Shown here piece by piece: positions 47,502-57,109 of a stretch of 64,000 bases of DNA. The stretch is from Serratia plymuthica (GTDB lineage Bacteria; Pseudomonadota; Gammaproteobacteria; Enterobacterales; Enterobacteriaceae). Position 1 is the stretch's first letter; each line of letters starts with the position of its first letter. Where the stretch lies: contig NZ_CP068771.1 of the NCBI RefSeq assembly GCF_018336935.1, positions 2,914,001 through 2,978,000 of the forward strand, in the 5' to 3' direction. The translations under genes and the position numbers were made by a program. The notes under the pieces were generated by a model. It was not told the DNA's origin and searched no databases. It saw only the letters and a program-made list of their open reading frames with translations.

Positions 47502-47828
47502 ATGAGTATCGATCGCACCCAGCGGCTGCAGCCCGTGACAACGGTGCAGCCGCGTGAAACACCGGCAGAAAATCAGCTTCAGCCGCGCAAGGCCGCTCAG
47601 GCGGAAAGCGCCGTCAGCGGCACCCAGGTAAAATTGAGCGACGCGCAAGCACGCCTGATGCAACCGGGCACTCAGGATATTGATATGAACCGGGTGGATG
47701 CTATCAAGCAGGCGATCCGCAGCGGCGAATTGAAAATGGATGCCGGCAAAATTGCCGATGCGCTGCTGCAAGACGCGCAGAGCGATGCCCAATGGCTGTC
47801 AAACGGCAGCCGGCCGCCGAAGGCATAA
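47502..47828 (+). CDS. flgM: Anti-sigma-28 factor FlgM
   Basis: The 108-residue protein is mostly unstructured at the N terminus and has the sigma-28-binding C-terminal region DIDMNRVDAIKQAIRSGELKMDAGKIADALL. It holds FliA until the hook is done and is then exported. The ATG at 47502 follows GGAGATTG. It is slightly longer than E. coli FlgM (97), mainly in the linker. Confidence 0.95.
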   Translation: MSIDRTQRLQPVTTVQPRETPAENQLQPRKAAQAESAVSGTQVKLSDAQARLMQPGTQDIDMNRVDAIKQAIRSGELKMDAGKIADALLQDAQSDAQWLSNGSRPPKA

Positions 47829-47911
47829 TCCTGTGATGCAATCTGGCCTGCATTGCCCACAAGGTTGCGGCGTGAAAGATCAAGGGACACTCTGAAAGGT
47901 GACGAATCGCA

Positions 47912-48346
47912 ATGGAAAATCTGCCACAGCTGCTGGATAATTTGCTGGAAACCCTGAATGCACTCGACAGGGTGCTGACGGAAGAACATCATTTGCTCTG
48001 CTCCGGCCAATTGCCGGGCGTGGCGTTGCAGCGGGTCACCGACGTCAAAAGCCAGCTGTTGGCTACGGTGAACTACCTGGAACAGCAACGGCCGGGGCTG
48101 GAGCGCGCGCAAGGGCAACAGGCCCCCTATTCCGCTCACCCGCGTCTGGCCGACGCCTGGCAACAAGTACAGTTGCTCAGCCAAAAGTTGCGCGAGAAAA
48201 ATCAGCATAACGGCCTGTTGCTCAATCAGCAGATTGACCATAACGCCCAGGCGCTGGCGATCCTCGGCAAGAACAACAAATCGCTTTATGGCCCGGATGG
48301 TCAGTCGCGCAGCGGCAGCCTGCTGGGGCGTAAAATCGGCGTTTAA
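47912..48346 (+). CDS. flgN: FlgK/FlgL export chaperone FlgN
   Basis: The 144-residue helical protein starts MENLPQLLDNLLETLNALDRVLTEEHHLL and contains LLSQKLREKNQHNGLLLNQQIDHNAQAL, features of FlgN chaperones. It carries the hook-filament junction proteins to the export gate. It follows flgM by 83 bases. Confidence 0.95.
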   Translation: MENLPQLLDNLLETLNALDRVLTEEHHLLCSGQLPGVALQRVTDVKSQLLATVNYLEQQRPGLERAQGQQAPYSAHPRLADAWQQVQLLSQKLREKNQHNGLLLNQQIDHNAQALAILGKNNKSLYGPDGQSRSGSLLGRKIGV

Positions 48347-48535
48347 TCAATGGCAATACGTCCGACCCTTCGGCCTGGTCGGGCGTAGATTTTCCCACTG
48401 CGAGACGGCTCGCACTTCTACCTCTCCCCTCCCTGATTATCGGTTTTTATTTGCGTAATACTGCGCATGTTGTTTCATGCCACGTTTCATTCTCTCTTGT
48501 CTTCCCCCACCCTGTGCTGGTTTTTAAATCACTTG

Positions 48536-48560
48536 ATCTATACCCGTTAAGGGGATAGAT
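48536..48560. promoter_or_regulatory. Palindromic operator of the RelE-like/HTH pair
   Basis: ATCTATACCC (48536-48545) and GGGGATAGAT (48551-48560) form a 25-bp inverted repeat with one mismatch and a five-base centre, 17 bases before the toxin start. HTH antitoxins commonly repress their operons through such sites. The role is inferred. Confidence 0.7.
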
Positions 48561-48576
48561 TCCACAGGGAGAGTGG

Positions 48577-48963
48577 ATGACGGATATTTACCTCACCAAA
48601 ACGTTTCAGGCATTTGCCACTCGTGAGCGCATTAGCGACGCCACGGTGATAAAAGCCGCACAGGAAATGCAGAATCAATTGTATGAAGCTAACCTGGGCG
48701 GTTGCGTTTATAAAAAACGGATCGCCCGGACGGGTGGCGGCAAACGTGGGGGGTATCGCGTATTGATCGCCTTTCGGGACGAAGAACGGCTGTTTTTCAT
48801 GCGCGGCTTCGCCAAAAATGAAAGGGAGAATATTACGGGTGAAGAGCTGGCGGGTTTACGACATCTGGCGGCACTCTACCTGGATTACTCCCCTTTCAGG
48901 CTTTATCAGTTGGTCAACAACAAGGAATTGAAGAGGCTAACCTATGAGCAAAATTCTTGCTGA
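48577..48963 (+). CDS. RelE-like type II toxin
   Basis: The 128-residue protein is of the RelE-like family that pairs with a downstream HTH antitoxin. Key stretches are LYEANLGGCVYKKRIARTGGGKRGGYRVLIAFRDEERLFFMRGFAKNE, with several basic residues of a ribosome-dependent mRNA-cleaving fold. GGGAGAG lies before the ATG. It overlaps the antitoxin gene by 20 bases and has a palindrome just upstream. The family name comes from recalled similarity; activity is not shown. It lies between flgN and flhE, between two motility operons. Confidence 0.82.
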   Translation: MTDIYLTKTFQAFATRERISDATVIKAAQEMQNQLYEANLGGCVYKKRIARTGGGKRGGYRVLIAFRDEERLFFMRGFAKNERENITGEELAGLRHLAALYLDYSPFRLYQLVNNKELKRLTYEQNSC

Positions 48964-49246
48964 GATCCACCAGGAAGTGCAGGGGCTGTACAAGTCAGGG
49001 TTTGTCGATGATGTCACTATGCGCACTTTCGACATGCTGTGCCTGCACCCGGTGAAGGAGTACACCCCAGCCGATATTCGCGCCCTGCGCGAGCGCGAGA
49101 ACGTCAGCCAGCCGGTGTTTGCATTGCATCTGAACGTCAGCAAAAAGGCGGTACAAAAGTGGGAGCGCGGCGAAGCGCGGCCCAACTCCGCCGCGATGAA
49201 ACTGCTTTCGCTGGTCGATCGCAACGGGTTGGCGATTCTGGCCTAA
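48944..49246 (+). CDS. HTH-type antitoxin paired with RelE-like toxin
   Basis: The 100-residue protein carries an XRE-type helix-turn-helix (about residues 45-98): YTPADIRALRERENVSQPVFALHLNVSKKAVQKWERGEARPNSAAMKLLSLVDRNGL. It resembles HigA/NadS-type antitoxins. The gene begins inside the end of the toxin gene, so the pair should be co-translated. It probably neutralises the toxin and represses the operon through the palindrome at 48536-48560. Confidence 0.85.
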   Translation: MSKILAEIHQEVQGLYKSGFVDDVTMRTFDMLCLHPVKEYTPADIRALRERENVSQPVFALHLNVSKKAVQKWERGEARPNSAAMKLLSLVDRNGLAILA

Positions 49247-49384
49247 ATAGCGGCATTTAATCGCGCTTGAGATACGAGCCACCAAGGACGGGTTCACGGC
49301 CTGCCGACGTTCTGCATGACCCCAGCTGCAGTGCTGTTCGGCGCAGCTATTTAGGCTGTACCCGCCCTTTTCCCCGATACCGGA

Positions 49385-49789
49385 TCACTGGTAATTCACA
49401 ATCACCTGATTGCCAATCACCCGCAGCGGCGGATTCAGCCCGCCGCGTGCCTGCACGTAATAGACAAAGCGCAATTCGGCATTGGCCGGTTCCCCGTTCA
49501 ACCCGTTGCTGCTGCCACTGCCGCCGCCCAATGCAATACAGCGGGTCAGCGTGCAGAGCTGCACTTGCAACCCGGTAGGTTCGGCGGCCAGCAAGCGGTA
49601 GCGCCAACTGACGCTGGTGATGCGCGCACCCGGATCCGGCAATGCGTAAGGCGTGCGCAGACCAGGCGATTCGCCGCGTACACCGCCATATTCCAGCGTG
49701 GCGCCAACGCCGTCGGCGACCCAGGAGCCCGACACCGCCTGTGCGCCAGGCGGCGCCAACAGGCAGAGCAACGGCAAACAGTGTTTCAT
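49385..49789 (-). CDS. flhE: Flagellar protein FlhE
   Basis: The 134-residue periplasmic protein has a signal peptide (ends near AQAVSG) and the FlhE end LRFVYYVQARGGLNPPLRVIGNQVIVNYQ. E. coli and Salmonella FlhE has been linked to control of proton leak through the export gate. It is the last gene of flhBAE and overlaps flhA by one base. Confidence 0.93.
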   Translation of the reverse strand: MKHCLPLLCLLAPPGAQAVSGSWVADGVGATLEYGGVRGESPGLRTPYALPDPGARITSVSWRYRLLAAEPTGLQVQLCTLTRCIALGGGSGSSNGLNGEPANAELRFVYYVQARGGLNPPLRVIGNQVIVNYQ

Positions 49790-51867
49790 TATGCGGCTCC
49801 GATGGTCGACGTCATGCGGATTTGGCGGTCGTCGTTGATTTCCAGATTAGACAGCACCACCATCTGCGGCAGGCTGCGGCGCAGGAAGCGCGCCAACAAC
49901 GCCCGCAACGCATGGTTCACCAACAACACCGGCGGCGCGCTGAGCATTTCTTGTCGTTGTAGCGCCTGTTTGGCCTGATCCAGCAGACGATCCGCCAGCC
50001 CCGGCTCCAACCCGCCACCGCCCTGCAACGCCTGTAACAACAAGCGCTCAAGCTGGGTGTCCAGACCAATGACCTGAATTTCGCCGTTGCCCGGGAACCA
50101 TTGCTGGGTGATCGCCCTCCCCAGCGCAACCCGCACCACGGTGGTCAACTCATAGGGATCGGTTTGTGACGGCGCATGCTCCGCCAGCGTTTCAATAATG
50201 GTGCGCATATCGCGGATCGAGACCCTTTCCGCCAGCAGGTTCTGCAATACCTTATGCAAGGTGGTCAGCGACACCACGCCCGGCACGAAATCTTCGGTCA
50301 ATTTCGGCATATCCTGCGCTACCCGATCCAGCAACTGCTGGGTCTCCTGCCGACCAAACAGCTCGCTGGCAAACTGGCCAATCAAATGATTGAGATGGGT
50401 CGCCACCACGGTGCTGGCTTCCACCACGGTAAAGCCCTGGATCTGCGCCTGTTCACGCAGCGCACTGTCAATCCATACCGCTTCCAGCCCAAAGGCCGGA
50501 TCGACGGTTTTATCCCCCGCCAACTCACCCACCGCGTTGCCGGGATTAATCGCCAACCAGCGCCCCGGTTGCGCTTCGCCGCTGCCGATTTCTACCCCCT
50601 TCATCAGGATGCGGTAGCTGGCGGGCGGCAACTCGAGGTTATCGCGAATATGCACTACCGGCGGCAGGTAACCCATCTCCTGGGCGAATTTTTTGCGGAT
50701 GCTGCGGATACGCCCGAGCAGTTCGCCGTTCTGCTGGAAATCCACCATCGGGATCAGCCGGTAGCCCACCTCCATGCCCAGCGGATCTTCCAGCTGTACG
50801 TCTGACCAACTGGCTTCTGCCGCCTGCGGATTATCCTGTGCCAATGGCGCCTCCGGCACCTTCGGCGCTTGTCGATCGCGCCCACGCAGCCACCAGGCCA
50901 GCCCCAACAGGGCCGCGGTAAACAGCAGGAACACCAGGTTCGGCATTCCCGGCACCAGGCCCAACAGGCCGAGCACCGCGGCGCTGAGCAACATCACGCG
51001 CGGGTTGTTGAACAGTTGGCCGACCATCTGTTCGCCCACGTCCTGATCGGTCGCCACACGGGTCACGATAACGCCGGCGGCAGTCGAAATCACCAGTGCC
51101 GGTATCTGCGCCACCAGGCCGTCACCGATAGTCAGCAGGGTGTAAGTTTCCGCCGCCGTTCCCAGTTCCATACCGTGCTGGATCACCCCGACCAGCAGAC
51201 CGCCAACCACGTTCAATATCATGATCATCAGCCCGGCGACCGCATCGCCGCGCACGAACTTGCTGGCGCCGTCCATCGAGCCGTAGAAGTCGGCCTCTTG
51301 CGTGACTTCGGAACGGCGTTTTTTCGCTTCTTCTTCACCGATCAGACCGGCGTTGAGATCGGCGTCGATCGCCATCTGCTTGCCGGGCATGCCGTCCAGC
51401 ACAAAGCGCGCGCCCACTTCGGCGATACGCCCGGCACCCTTGGTGATGACCATAAAGTTGATCAGCACCAGGATGATAAACACCACGATGCCGATGGCGA
51501 AGTTGCCGCCGACCAGGAAGTGGCCGAAGGCCTCCACCACGCGGCCGGCGGCGGCGGAGCCGGTATGCCCTTCCATCAGGATGATGCGCGTCGACGCCAC
51601 GTTGAGCGACAGACGCAACAGGGTCGAGAACAGCAATATAGTGGGGAAGGCGGCGAATTCCAGCGTGCGCTGGGTAAACATCGCGACCAGCAATACCATG
51701 ATCGATAAGGCGATATTGAAGGTGAACAACAGATCGAGGATAAATGACGGCAACGGCAGCACCATCATCGACAGGATCATCAGGATCAGGATCGGGCCGG
51801 CCAATACCTGCCACTGCGTCTCTTTAAAACTGCCCGGCAAACGAAGCAAGGCGGCTAAATTAGCCAT
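49789..51867 (-). CDS. flhA: Flagellar export gate protein FlhA
   Basis: The 692-residue export gate protein has eight membrane segments in its first half, the FHIPEP-type stretch (RLSLNVASTRIILMEGHTGSAAAGRVVEAFG) and a large cytoplasmic C-terminal domain that docks chaperones. Length equals E. coli FlhA. The start is the ATG at 51867, overlapping the flhB end by eight bases; an upstream frame extension lacks support. Confidence 0.97.
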   Translation of the reverse strand: MANLAALLRLPGSFKETQWQVLAGPILILMILSMMVLPLPSFILDLLFTFNIALSIMVLLVAMFTQRTLEFAAFPTILLFSTLLRLSLNVASTRIILMEGHTGSAAAGRVVEAFGHFLVGGNFAIGIVVFIILVLINFMVITKGAGRIAEVGARFVLDGMPGKQMAIDADLNAGLIGEEEAKKRRSEVTQEADFYGSMDGASKFVRGDAVAGLMIMILNVVGGLLVGVIQHGMELGTAAETYTLLTIGDGLVAQIPALVISTAAGVIVTRVATDQDVGEQMVGQLFNNPRVMLLSAAVLGLLGLVPGMPNLVFLLFTAALLGLAWWLRGRDRQAPKVPEAPLAQDNPQAAEASWSDVQLEDPLGMEVGYRLIPMVDFQQNGELLGRIRSIRKKFAQEMGYLPPVVHIRDNLELPPASYRILMKGVEIGSGEAQPGRWLAINPGNAVGELAGDKTVDPAFGLEAVWIDSALREQAQIQGFTVVEASTVVATHLNHLIGQFASELFGRQETQQLLDRVAQDMPKLTEDFVPGVVSLTTLHKVLQNLLAERVSIRDMRTIIETLAEHAPSQTDPYELTTVVRVALGRAITQQWFPGNGEIQVIGLDTQLERLLLQALQGGGGLEPGLADRLLDQAKQALQRQEMLSAPPVLLVNHALRALLARFLRRSLPQMVVLSNLEINDDRQIRMTSTIGAA

Positions 51868-53011
51868 TAGAGTTACTCTCTCCAGCAAAATCCAGTGCAT
51901 CCGGCACCGGTAAACGTTCGGGTTTTTTCGGGATCAGGCCGCCTTCGCGCCGCCAGCGTCGCAGTTGGTAAACCCAGGCCAGAACTTCGGCCACGGCGGC
52001 ATACAGGGTGGCCGGGATGTGTTGTCCAATCTCGCTGTGCCGATACAGCGCACGCGCCAGCGGCGGTGCTTCCAGCATCGGAATGCGGTGTTCCGCGCCC
52101 AGTTCGCGAATGCGCAGCGCAATTTCGCCGGCGCCTTTGGCCAGCACTTTAGGCGCACTCATTTTTTGGTCGTTATACTGCAACGCCACGGCGTAATGCG
52201 TCGGGTTGGTGACTATCACGTCGGCTTTCGGCACGTCGGCCATCATGCGGCGTCGGGCAATGGCGCGCTGCTGCTGGCGGATGCGGCCTTTAACGTGCGG
52301 ATCGCCCTCCTGATCCTTGAACTCGTCGCGAATGTCCTGCTTGGTCATTTTCAGCTTTTTAAAATGGCTCCACAGCTGGTAGAACACATCGAACGCCACC
52401 ATCGGCGTCAGCCCGAGCACCACCAGCAGGCCGCAGAAAATGATCATGCGCAGCGCATTGCCGATCGCATCGAGCGGCTGTTGCGTCACCAGATGCAGCA
52501 TCTCCGCCCAGTGGTGCCACAGATACAACCCGGTGATCCACCCCACCAGCGTCGCCTTCAAAATACCCTTCAGCAGCTCCGCCAGCACCTGGCTGGAAAA
52601 TATTCGTTTCAGCCCCGACAGCGGGTTCATGCGTTTTACATCGAACTTGAGCGATTTGCCGCTTAACAACAGGCCACCCAACAACATCGGCGCGGTGATC
52701 GCCACCAACACCAGTCCCGCCATGATCGGCAGCAGCGCCCACACCGCCTGCCGCAGCAACATGCCCAACTGGCGCAGCATCTGTTTGTCGTTGCTGACCA
52801 TGGCGTGATCGAAATTCAGCCCCTGGGTCAGCATCGCCGCCAGCTGCTGCGCCATGTTGCCGCCGGCAACCCAGATGATCGACAGACCCGCAATCAGCAT
52901 CAGCACCGACGTCAGCTCACGCGAACGCGGGATCTGGCCATCCTCGCGCGCCTTTTCCACCCGGTGGGCCGTGGGGGCTTCGCTTTTTTCCAGATCGCTG
53001 TCTTCAGCCAC
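51860..53011 (-). CDS. flhB: Flagellar export switch protein FlhB
   Basis: The 383-residue protein has four membrane segments and the C-terminal autocleavage motif NPTH in DVIVTNPTHYAVALQYN near residue 270. Cleavage there is part of the change from hook to filament export. The GTG start at 53011 follows AGGAAG and gives EDSDLEKSEAPTAHRVEKAREDGQIPRSREL, aligned with E. coli; 15 further upstream codons have no counterpart. Confidence 0.96.
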   Translation of the reverse strand: MAEDSDLEKSEAPTAHRVEKAREDGQIPRSRELTSVLMLIAGLSIIWVAGGNMAQQLAAMLTQGLNFDHAMVSNDKQMLRQLGMLLRQAVWALLPIMAGLVLVAITAPMLLGGLLLSGKSLKFDVKRMNPLSGLKRIFSSQVLAELLKGILKATLVGWITGLYLWHHWAEMLHLVTQQPLDAIGNALRMIIFCGLLVVLGLTPMVAFDVFYQLWSHFKKLKMTKQDIRDEFKDQEGDPHVKGRIRQQQRAIARRRMMADVPKADVIVTNPTHYAVALQYNDQKMSAPKVLAKGAGEIALRIRELGAEHRIPMLEAPPLARALYRHSEIGQHIPATLYAAVAEVLAWVYQLRRWRREGGLIPKKPERLPVPDALDFAGESNSNG

Positions 53012-53141
53012 GGGCGCGCTTCCTGTGCCGGGGGGGAATAAAATTGCGGCCAGCATGCCAAAAAAATGCTGATTTCATTGATGGAACAACGGGGGAAAAG
53101 ACGGGTTATTTGGGGGATGGGTAATACCCGGAGGGTAAGAT

Positions 53142-53540
53142 TTACAACCAATTCTCGAGACGCAGGCCTTCGACAGGTTCAAATTCACGCATGTTATTGC
53201 TAACAAGAATCAAACCTTCGCTGCGCGCATGACCGGCGATATGCAAATCGTTTACGCCAATCGGCGTTCCCTGGCGTTCCAGTGCAGCCCGGATGTTACC
53301 GTAATGCGATGCCGCTTTGGCACCGTAATCGAGAATGTCCAATCGTGAGACAAAATCCTCAACCACTCTGGCATTCACCGCCGGGCGCGAACTTTTCTCC
53401 ACCCCGTGAACCAATTCGCCATAGGTGATCGACGAAATGACCATTTTTCCGGCATAGCGATTGAACGCCTCCAGCACTTCCAGCGGCCGACGCTTGATCA
53501 CGTAAATCACAATATTGGTATCCAGCATATGGCTGAACAT
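53142..53540 (-). CDS. vapC: VapC family PIN-domain toxin
   Basis: The 132-residue PIN ribonuclease shows the acidic residues of the active site: Asp in MLDTNIVIY, Glu in SSITYGELVHGVEKS and Asp in GVNDLHIAGHA. VapC toxins cut tRNA or rRNA targets. Its ATG overlaps the vapB stop (TGATG). It lies after flhB on the same strand, but belongs with vapB. Confidence 0.9.
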   Translation of the reverse strand: MFSHMLDTNIVIYVIKRRPLEVLEAFNRYAGKMVISSITYGELVHGVEKSSRPAVNARVVEDFVSRLDILDYGAKAASHYGNIRAALERQGTPIGVNDLHIAGHARSEGLILVSNNMREFEPVEGLRLENWL

Positions 53541-53773
53541 CAAAAATCTTCCCGCTCGCTCTGATGCTGCCCGGCACGTTCATTGAGGAAATCGTCGCTC
53601 ACCTCATTTTCCGCACAGAAAAAACTGTCCCAGGTATTTTCTACCGGAGAAAGAATGCGCTCTTTACCGACCACCCGCACCGAGACTTTCGAAACGGAAT
53701 CGGGAAAGCGGACTTCAGCAGGTAAACGCACCGCCTGGGTGCGATTATTGGTAAATACAGAACCTAATGTCAT
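53540..53773 (-). CDS. vapB: VapB family antitoxin
   Basis: The 77-residue protein has an N-terminal AbrB/SpoVT-like DNA-binding fold ([38 protein letters not shown]) and a C-terminal tail that should bind VapC. AGAGGAGAG lies before the ATG. A perfect palindrome 45 bp upstream is the likely operator. Confidence 0.9.
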   Translation of the reverse strand: MTLGSVFTNNRTQAVRLPAEVRFPDSVSKVSVRVVGKERILSPVENTWDSFFCAENEVSDDFLNERAGQHQSEREDF

Positions 53774-53817
53774 GGCGACTCTCCTCTGTGTGTGGCTTAA
53801 ATTATAACCACCACGCC

Positions 53818-53838
53818 GTATATAGCAATGCTATATAC
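53818..53838. promoter_or_regulatory. Perfect palindrome, likely VapBC operator
   Basis: Two ten-base arms, GTATATAGCA and TGCTATATAC, flank a single centre base. VapBC complexes typically bind such repeats to repress their own gene pair. The TA-rich arms also contain TATATA-type sequences that could serve as a -10 box. Confidence 0.8.
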
Positions 53839-53898
53839 TTTGAGTTGTGCGAGTCGTTGCGCAGTTCGGGGCACGACCTGCGCCGTGCCCAATCCTGA

Positions 53899-54543
53899 TC
53901 AGAAACCGAGGCTGTCGAGCAGGTCATCCACCTGCGCCTGATTGGCGATTACGCCGGCGCCGTTTTGATCGAGCTGCGGGCCGTTGAGCAGGCTGTCGTT
54001 CGGCTTTTTCTCCTTCGCCGGCTGTTCTGGGATATTCTCCATCAGCACCATCAGCAGCTGCTTTTCGATCTCCTGCACCACGTCCATCATGCGTTTGATC
54101 ACCTGACCGGTCAGATCCTGGAAATCCTGCGCCATCATGATTTCCAGCAACTGGGCGTTGGTAAACGCCGTATGCTCCGGCACCTGTTCCAGATACCGGC
54201 GGGTGTCGGTAACTAACTCACGCGCATCGTCCAGCTCAATAGGATCGGCAAACCAGTCGTCCCAGCGGCCTTTGAGGGCTTTGGCCTCTGACTCCAGCTC
54301 CGCCTGGCGAGGCTGCGCCGCCTCCACGCAGTTTAACGCCCGTTCCGCCGCCTGCGCGGTCATGGTGACCACATAATCAAGCCGATCGCGTGCATCCGGG
54401 ATTGCCTCTGCCGCCTGGGCGATCGCCTGATCGAGCCCCAATTCACGCATGCTGTCGCGCAACATGCGCGTCAGTTGACCAATGCGGGAGATGATCTCTC
54501 CCGCGGTCGCCGCATCGCTGGCAGGCATTGGAATGTCTCTCAT
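53899..54543 (-). CDS. cheZ: CheY-P phosphatase CheZ
   Basis: The 214-residue protein has the active-site glutamine region [21 protein letters not shown] (near residues 140-160) and a C-terminal CheY-binding helix ([14 protein letters not shown]). It removes phosphate from CheY. The ATG at 54543 follows AGGAGAGGG and matches the E. coli length; an extended frame overlaps cheY. Confidence 0.96.
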   Translation of the reverse strand: MRDIPMPASDAATAGEIISRIGQLTRMLRDSMRELGLDQAIAQAAEAIPDARDRLDYVVTMTAQAAERALNCVEAAQPRQAELESEAKALKGRWDDWFADPIELDDARELVTDTRRYLEQVPEHTAFTNAQLLEIMMAQDFQDLTGQVIKRMMDVVQEIEKQLLMVLMENIPEQPAKEKKPNDSLLNGPQLDQNGAGVIANQAQVDDLLDSLGF

Positions 54544-54553
54544 CACCCTCTCC

Positions 54554-55089
<536 letters not shown>

Positions 55090-55159
55090 AAGCTCTTCCA
55101 AACAACAACTCGTCTCGCGACAGCTGTTAACCATGATCCCTATCATTAAGGGCATAAAA

Positions 55160-56209
55160 TCAAATACGTAGCGCCTGCCCACCGGCAATTTGCGCCAGCA
55201 TGCGTTGGCTCATGCGATCCAGCTCCACCACCTCGTTCACCCCGCCGGTGGCGATAGCCTCGCGCGGCATGCCGAACACCACGCAACTGGCCTCGTTCTG
55301 CGCCAGGGTATAAGCGCCGGCGCGGTGCATTTCCAGCATGCCCGCCGCCCCGTCATTGCCCATGCCGGTCAGGATCACGCCCACCGCATTGCGCCCGGCG
55401 TACTGCGCGACAGAACGGAACAGCACATCCACCGAAGGCCGATGGCGATTGACCGGTGGGCCGTCATTCAGCTTCACCTGATAGTTGGCGCCGCTGCGCG
55501 ACAGTTCCAGATGGCGATCGCCCGGCGCGATATAGGCATGGCCCGGCAGCACGCGCTCCCCGTCCTCGGCTTCTTTCACCGTGATCTGGCACAGCTTGTT
55601 CAACCGTTCGGCAAACGATCGGGTAAAACCCGGCGGCATATGCTGGGTGATCAACAGCGCCGGGCTGGTAGCCGGCAGCGGTTGCAGCACCTGACGGATC
55701 GCTTCGGTACCGCCGGTGGAGGCGCCGATGGCGATCAGCTTTTCGCTGCTCAGCAACGGCGTATGGTTCAGGATCGCCGGCACCGGGCTGCTGGAACGTT
55801 GCGGCAGCCGCGCCTTGGCCGCCGTACGGATTTTCTCGGCAATCAGTTCGCTGTAAGCCAGCATGCCTTCGCGGATGCCAAGCTGCGGTTTGGTGACGAA
55901 ATCAATCGCCCCCAACTCCAGCGCGCGCAGCGTAATTTCCGACCCTTTACCGGTCAACGACGACACCATCACCACCGGCATCGGCCGCAAGCGCATCAGT
56001 TTTTCAAGGAAATCGAGGCCATCCATGCGCGGCATTTCGACGTCCAGCGTCAGCACCTGCGGATTAAACTTCTTGATCATGTCGCGCGCCACCAGCGGAT
56101 CCGGCGCGGTCGCCACCATCTCCATATCGGGATGGCTGTTCACAATTTCGGTCATCAGCTGCCGCATCAGGGCCGAATCGTCTACGCTCAATACTCTGAT
56201 TTTACTCAT
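55160..56209 (-). CDS. cheB: Chemoreceptor methylesterase CheB
   Basis: The 349-residue protein has a receiver domain with Asp in [13 protein letters not shown] (about residue 56) and a C-terminal esterase with Ser in [11 protein letters not shown], His in [11 protein letters not shown] and Asp in [10 protein letters not shown]. It demethylates and deamidates receptors for adaptation. It overlaps cheR by one base. Confidence 0.97.
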   Translation of the reverse strand: MSKIRVLSVDDSALMRQLMTEIVNSHPDMEMVATAPDPLVARDMIKKFNPQVLTLDVEMPRMDGLDFLEKLMRLRPMPVVMVSSLTGKGSEITLRALELGAIDFVTKPQLGIREGMLAYSELIAEKIRTAAKARLPQRSSSPVPAILNHTPLLSSEKLIAIGASTGGTEAIRQVLQPLPATSPALLITQHMPPGFTRSFAERLNKLCQITVKEAEDGERVLPGHAYIAPGDRHLELSRSGANYQVKLNDGPPVNRHRPSVDVLFRSVAQYAGRNAVGVILTGMGNDGAAGMLEMHRAGAYTLAQNEASCVVFGMPREAIATGGVNEVVELDRMSQRMLAQIAGGQALRI

Positions 56210-57081
56210 TACCTCTCCTTGGTCAGGCCATACACGGTCTGCCCACGCAAGTAGAAATCCCGGCTGATCTGGCTGAAATTCTCGGAGTGACCGGCAAACA
56301 TCAGGCCCCCCGGTTTAAGCAAGGGCACGAAGCGGCGCAGGATGCGTTCCTGCGTCGCCTTGTCGAAATAGATCATCACGTTGCGGCAAAAAATGGCGTC
56401 AAACTGCCCCGGCAGCGCCCATTCCGGCGCCAGCAGGTTGAGCGACTGGAAATTCACCCGCGCCGCCAACTCCGGCCGTACCCGCACCAGCCCCTGATGC
56501 GGACCGGTGCCGCGCAGAAAATAGCGCTGCATCTGCGCCGGCGTCAGGGTGCGCAGATCCTCGTGGCGGTAAACGCCCGCTTCGGCCTTTTCCAGCACCT
56601 GGGTATCGATATCGCTGGCCCATACCTGGCAGCCGCTGGCGCGTTGCCCCAGCACTTCGTTCAGCGTGATGGCGATCGAATACGGCTCTTCCCCGGTCGA
56701 TGCCGCCGTACTCCACACGCAATAACCGTTGGGCCGCTGGCGCGCATGCTCCGCCAGGATCGGGAAGTGGTGCGCTTCGCGGAAAAATGCCGTCAGGTTG
56801 GTGGTCAGCGCATTGATAAACGCCTGCCATTCGGCGCTGTTCGGATCGCTTTCCAGCAGCGCCAGGTAATCGCCGAAGTCGTTCAGCCCCAGCAACCGCA
56901 GACGGCGTACCAGGCGGTTGTAGACCATCTCGCGTTTGTGCTCCGCCAGCACAATGCCGGCGCGCTGGTAAATCAGTTGGCTGATACGCCGAAAATGCAC
57001 GTCCAACAGCGGCAGGCGCTGGGCCATCTGCGCCAGCATGGATCCCGGCTCCCGGTTAGAGGTCGACGGCGCCTGTTTCAT
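56209..57081 (-). CDS. cheR: Chemoreceptor methyltransferase CheR
   Basis: The 290-residue SAM-dependent enzyme has the N-terminal helical domain ([34 protein letters not shown]) and the catalytic domain with [23 protein letters not shown] and [10 protein letters not shown]. It methylates receptor glutamates. It is followed directly by cheB. Confidence 0.97.
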   Translation of the reverse strand: MKQAPSTSNREPGSMLAQMAQRLPLLDVHFRRISQLIYQRAGIVLAEHKREMVYNRLVRRLRLLGLNDFGDYLALLESDPNSAEWQAFINALTTNLTAFFREAHHFPILAEHARQRPNGYCVWSTAASTGEEPYSIAITLNEVLGQRASGCQVWASDIDTQVLEKAEAGVYRHEDLRTLTPAQMQRYFLRGTGPHQGLVRVRPELAARVNFQSLNLLAPEWALPGQFDAIFCRNVMIYFDKATQERILRRFVPLLKPGGLMFAGHSENFSQISRDFYLRGQTVYGLTKER

Positions 57082-57109
57082 ACCCTATCACTCATAAAAA
57101 ACGTGCTGC

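Noticed and set aside
48360..48400. Hairpin after flgN as a terminator
   Set aside because: CCGACC/GGTCGG pairs but the stem is short and the T tract is weak and displaced.
53869..53890. GC hairpin after cheZ as a terminator
   Set aside because: The stem is good (GGGCACG/CGTGCCC) but no T tract follows on the minus strand, so I do not list it as a terminator.
55190..56254. Long frame opposite cheB
   Set aside because: His/Arg/Gln-rich translation typical of antisense to GC-rich genes; cheB is certain.
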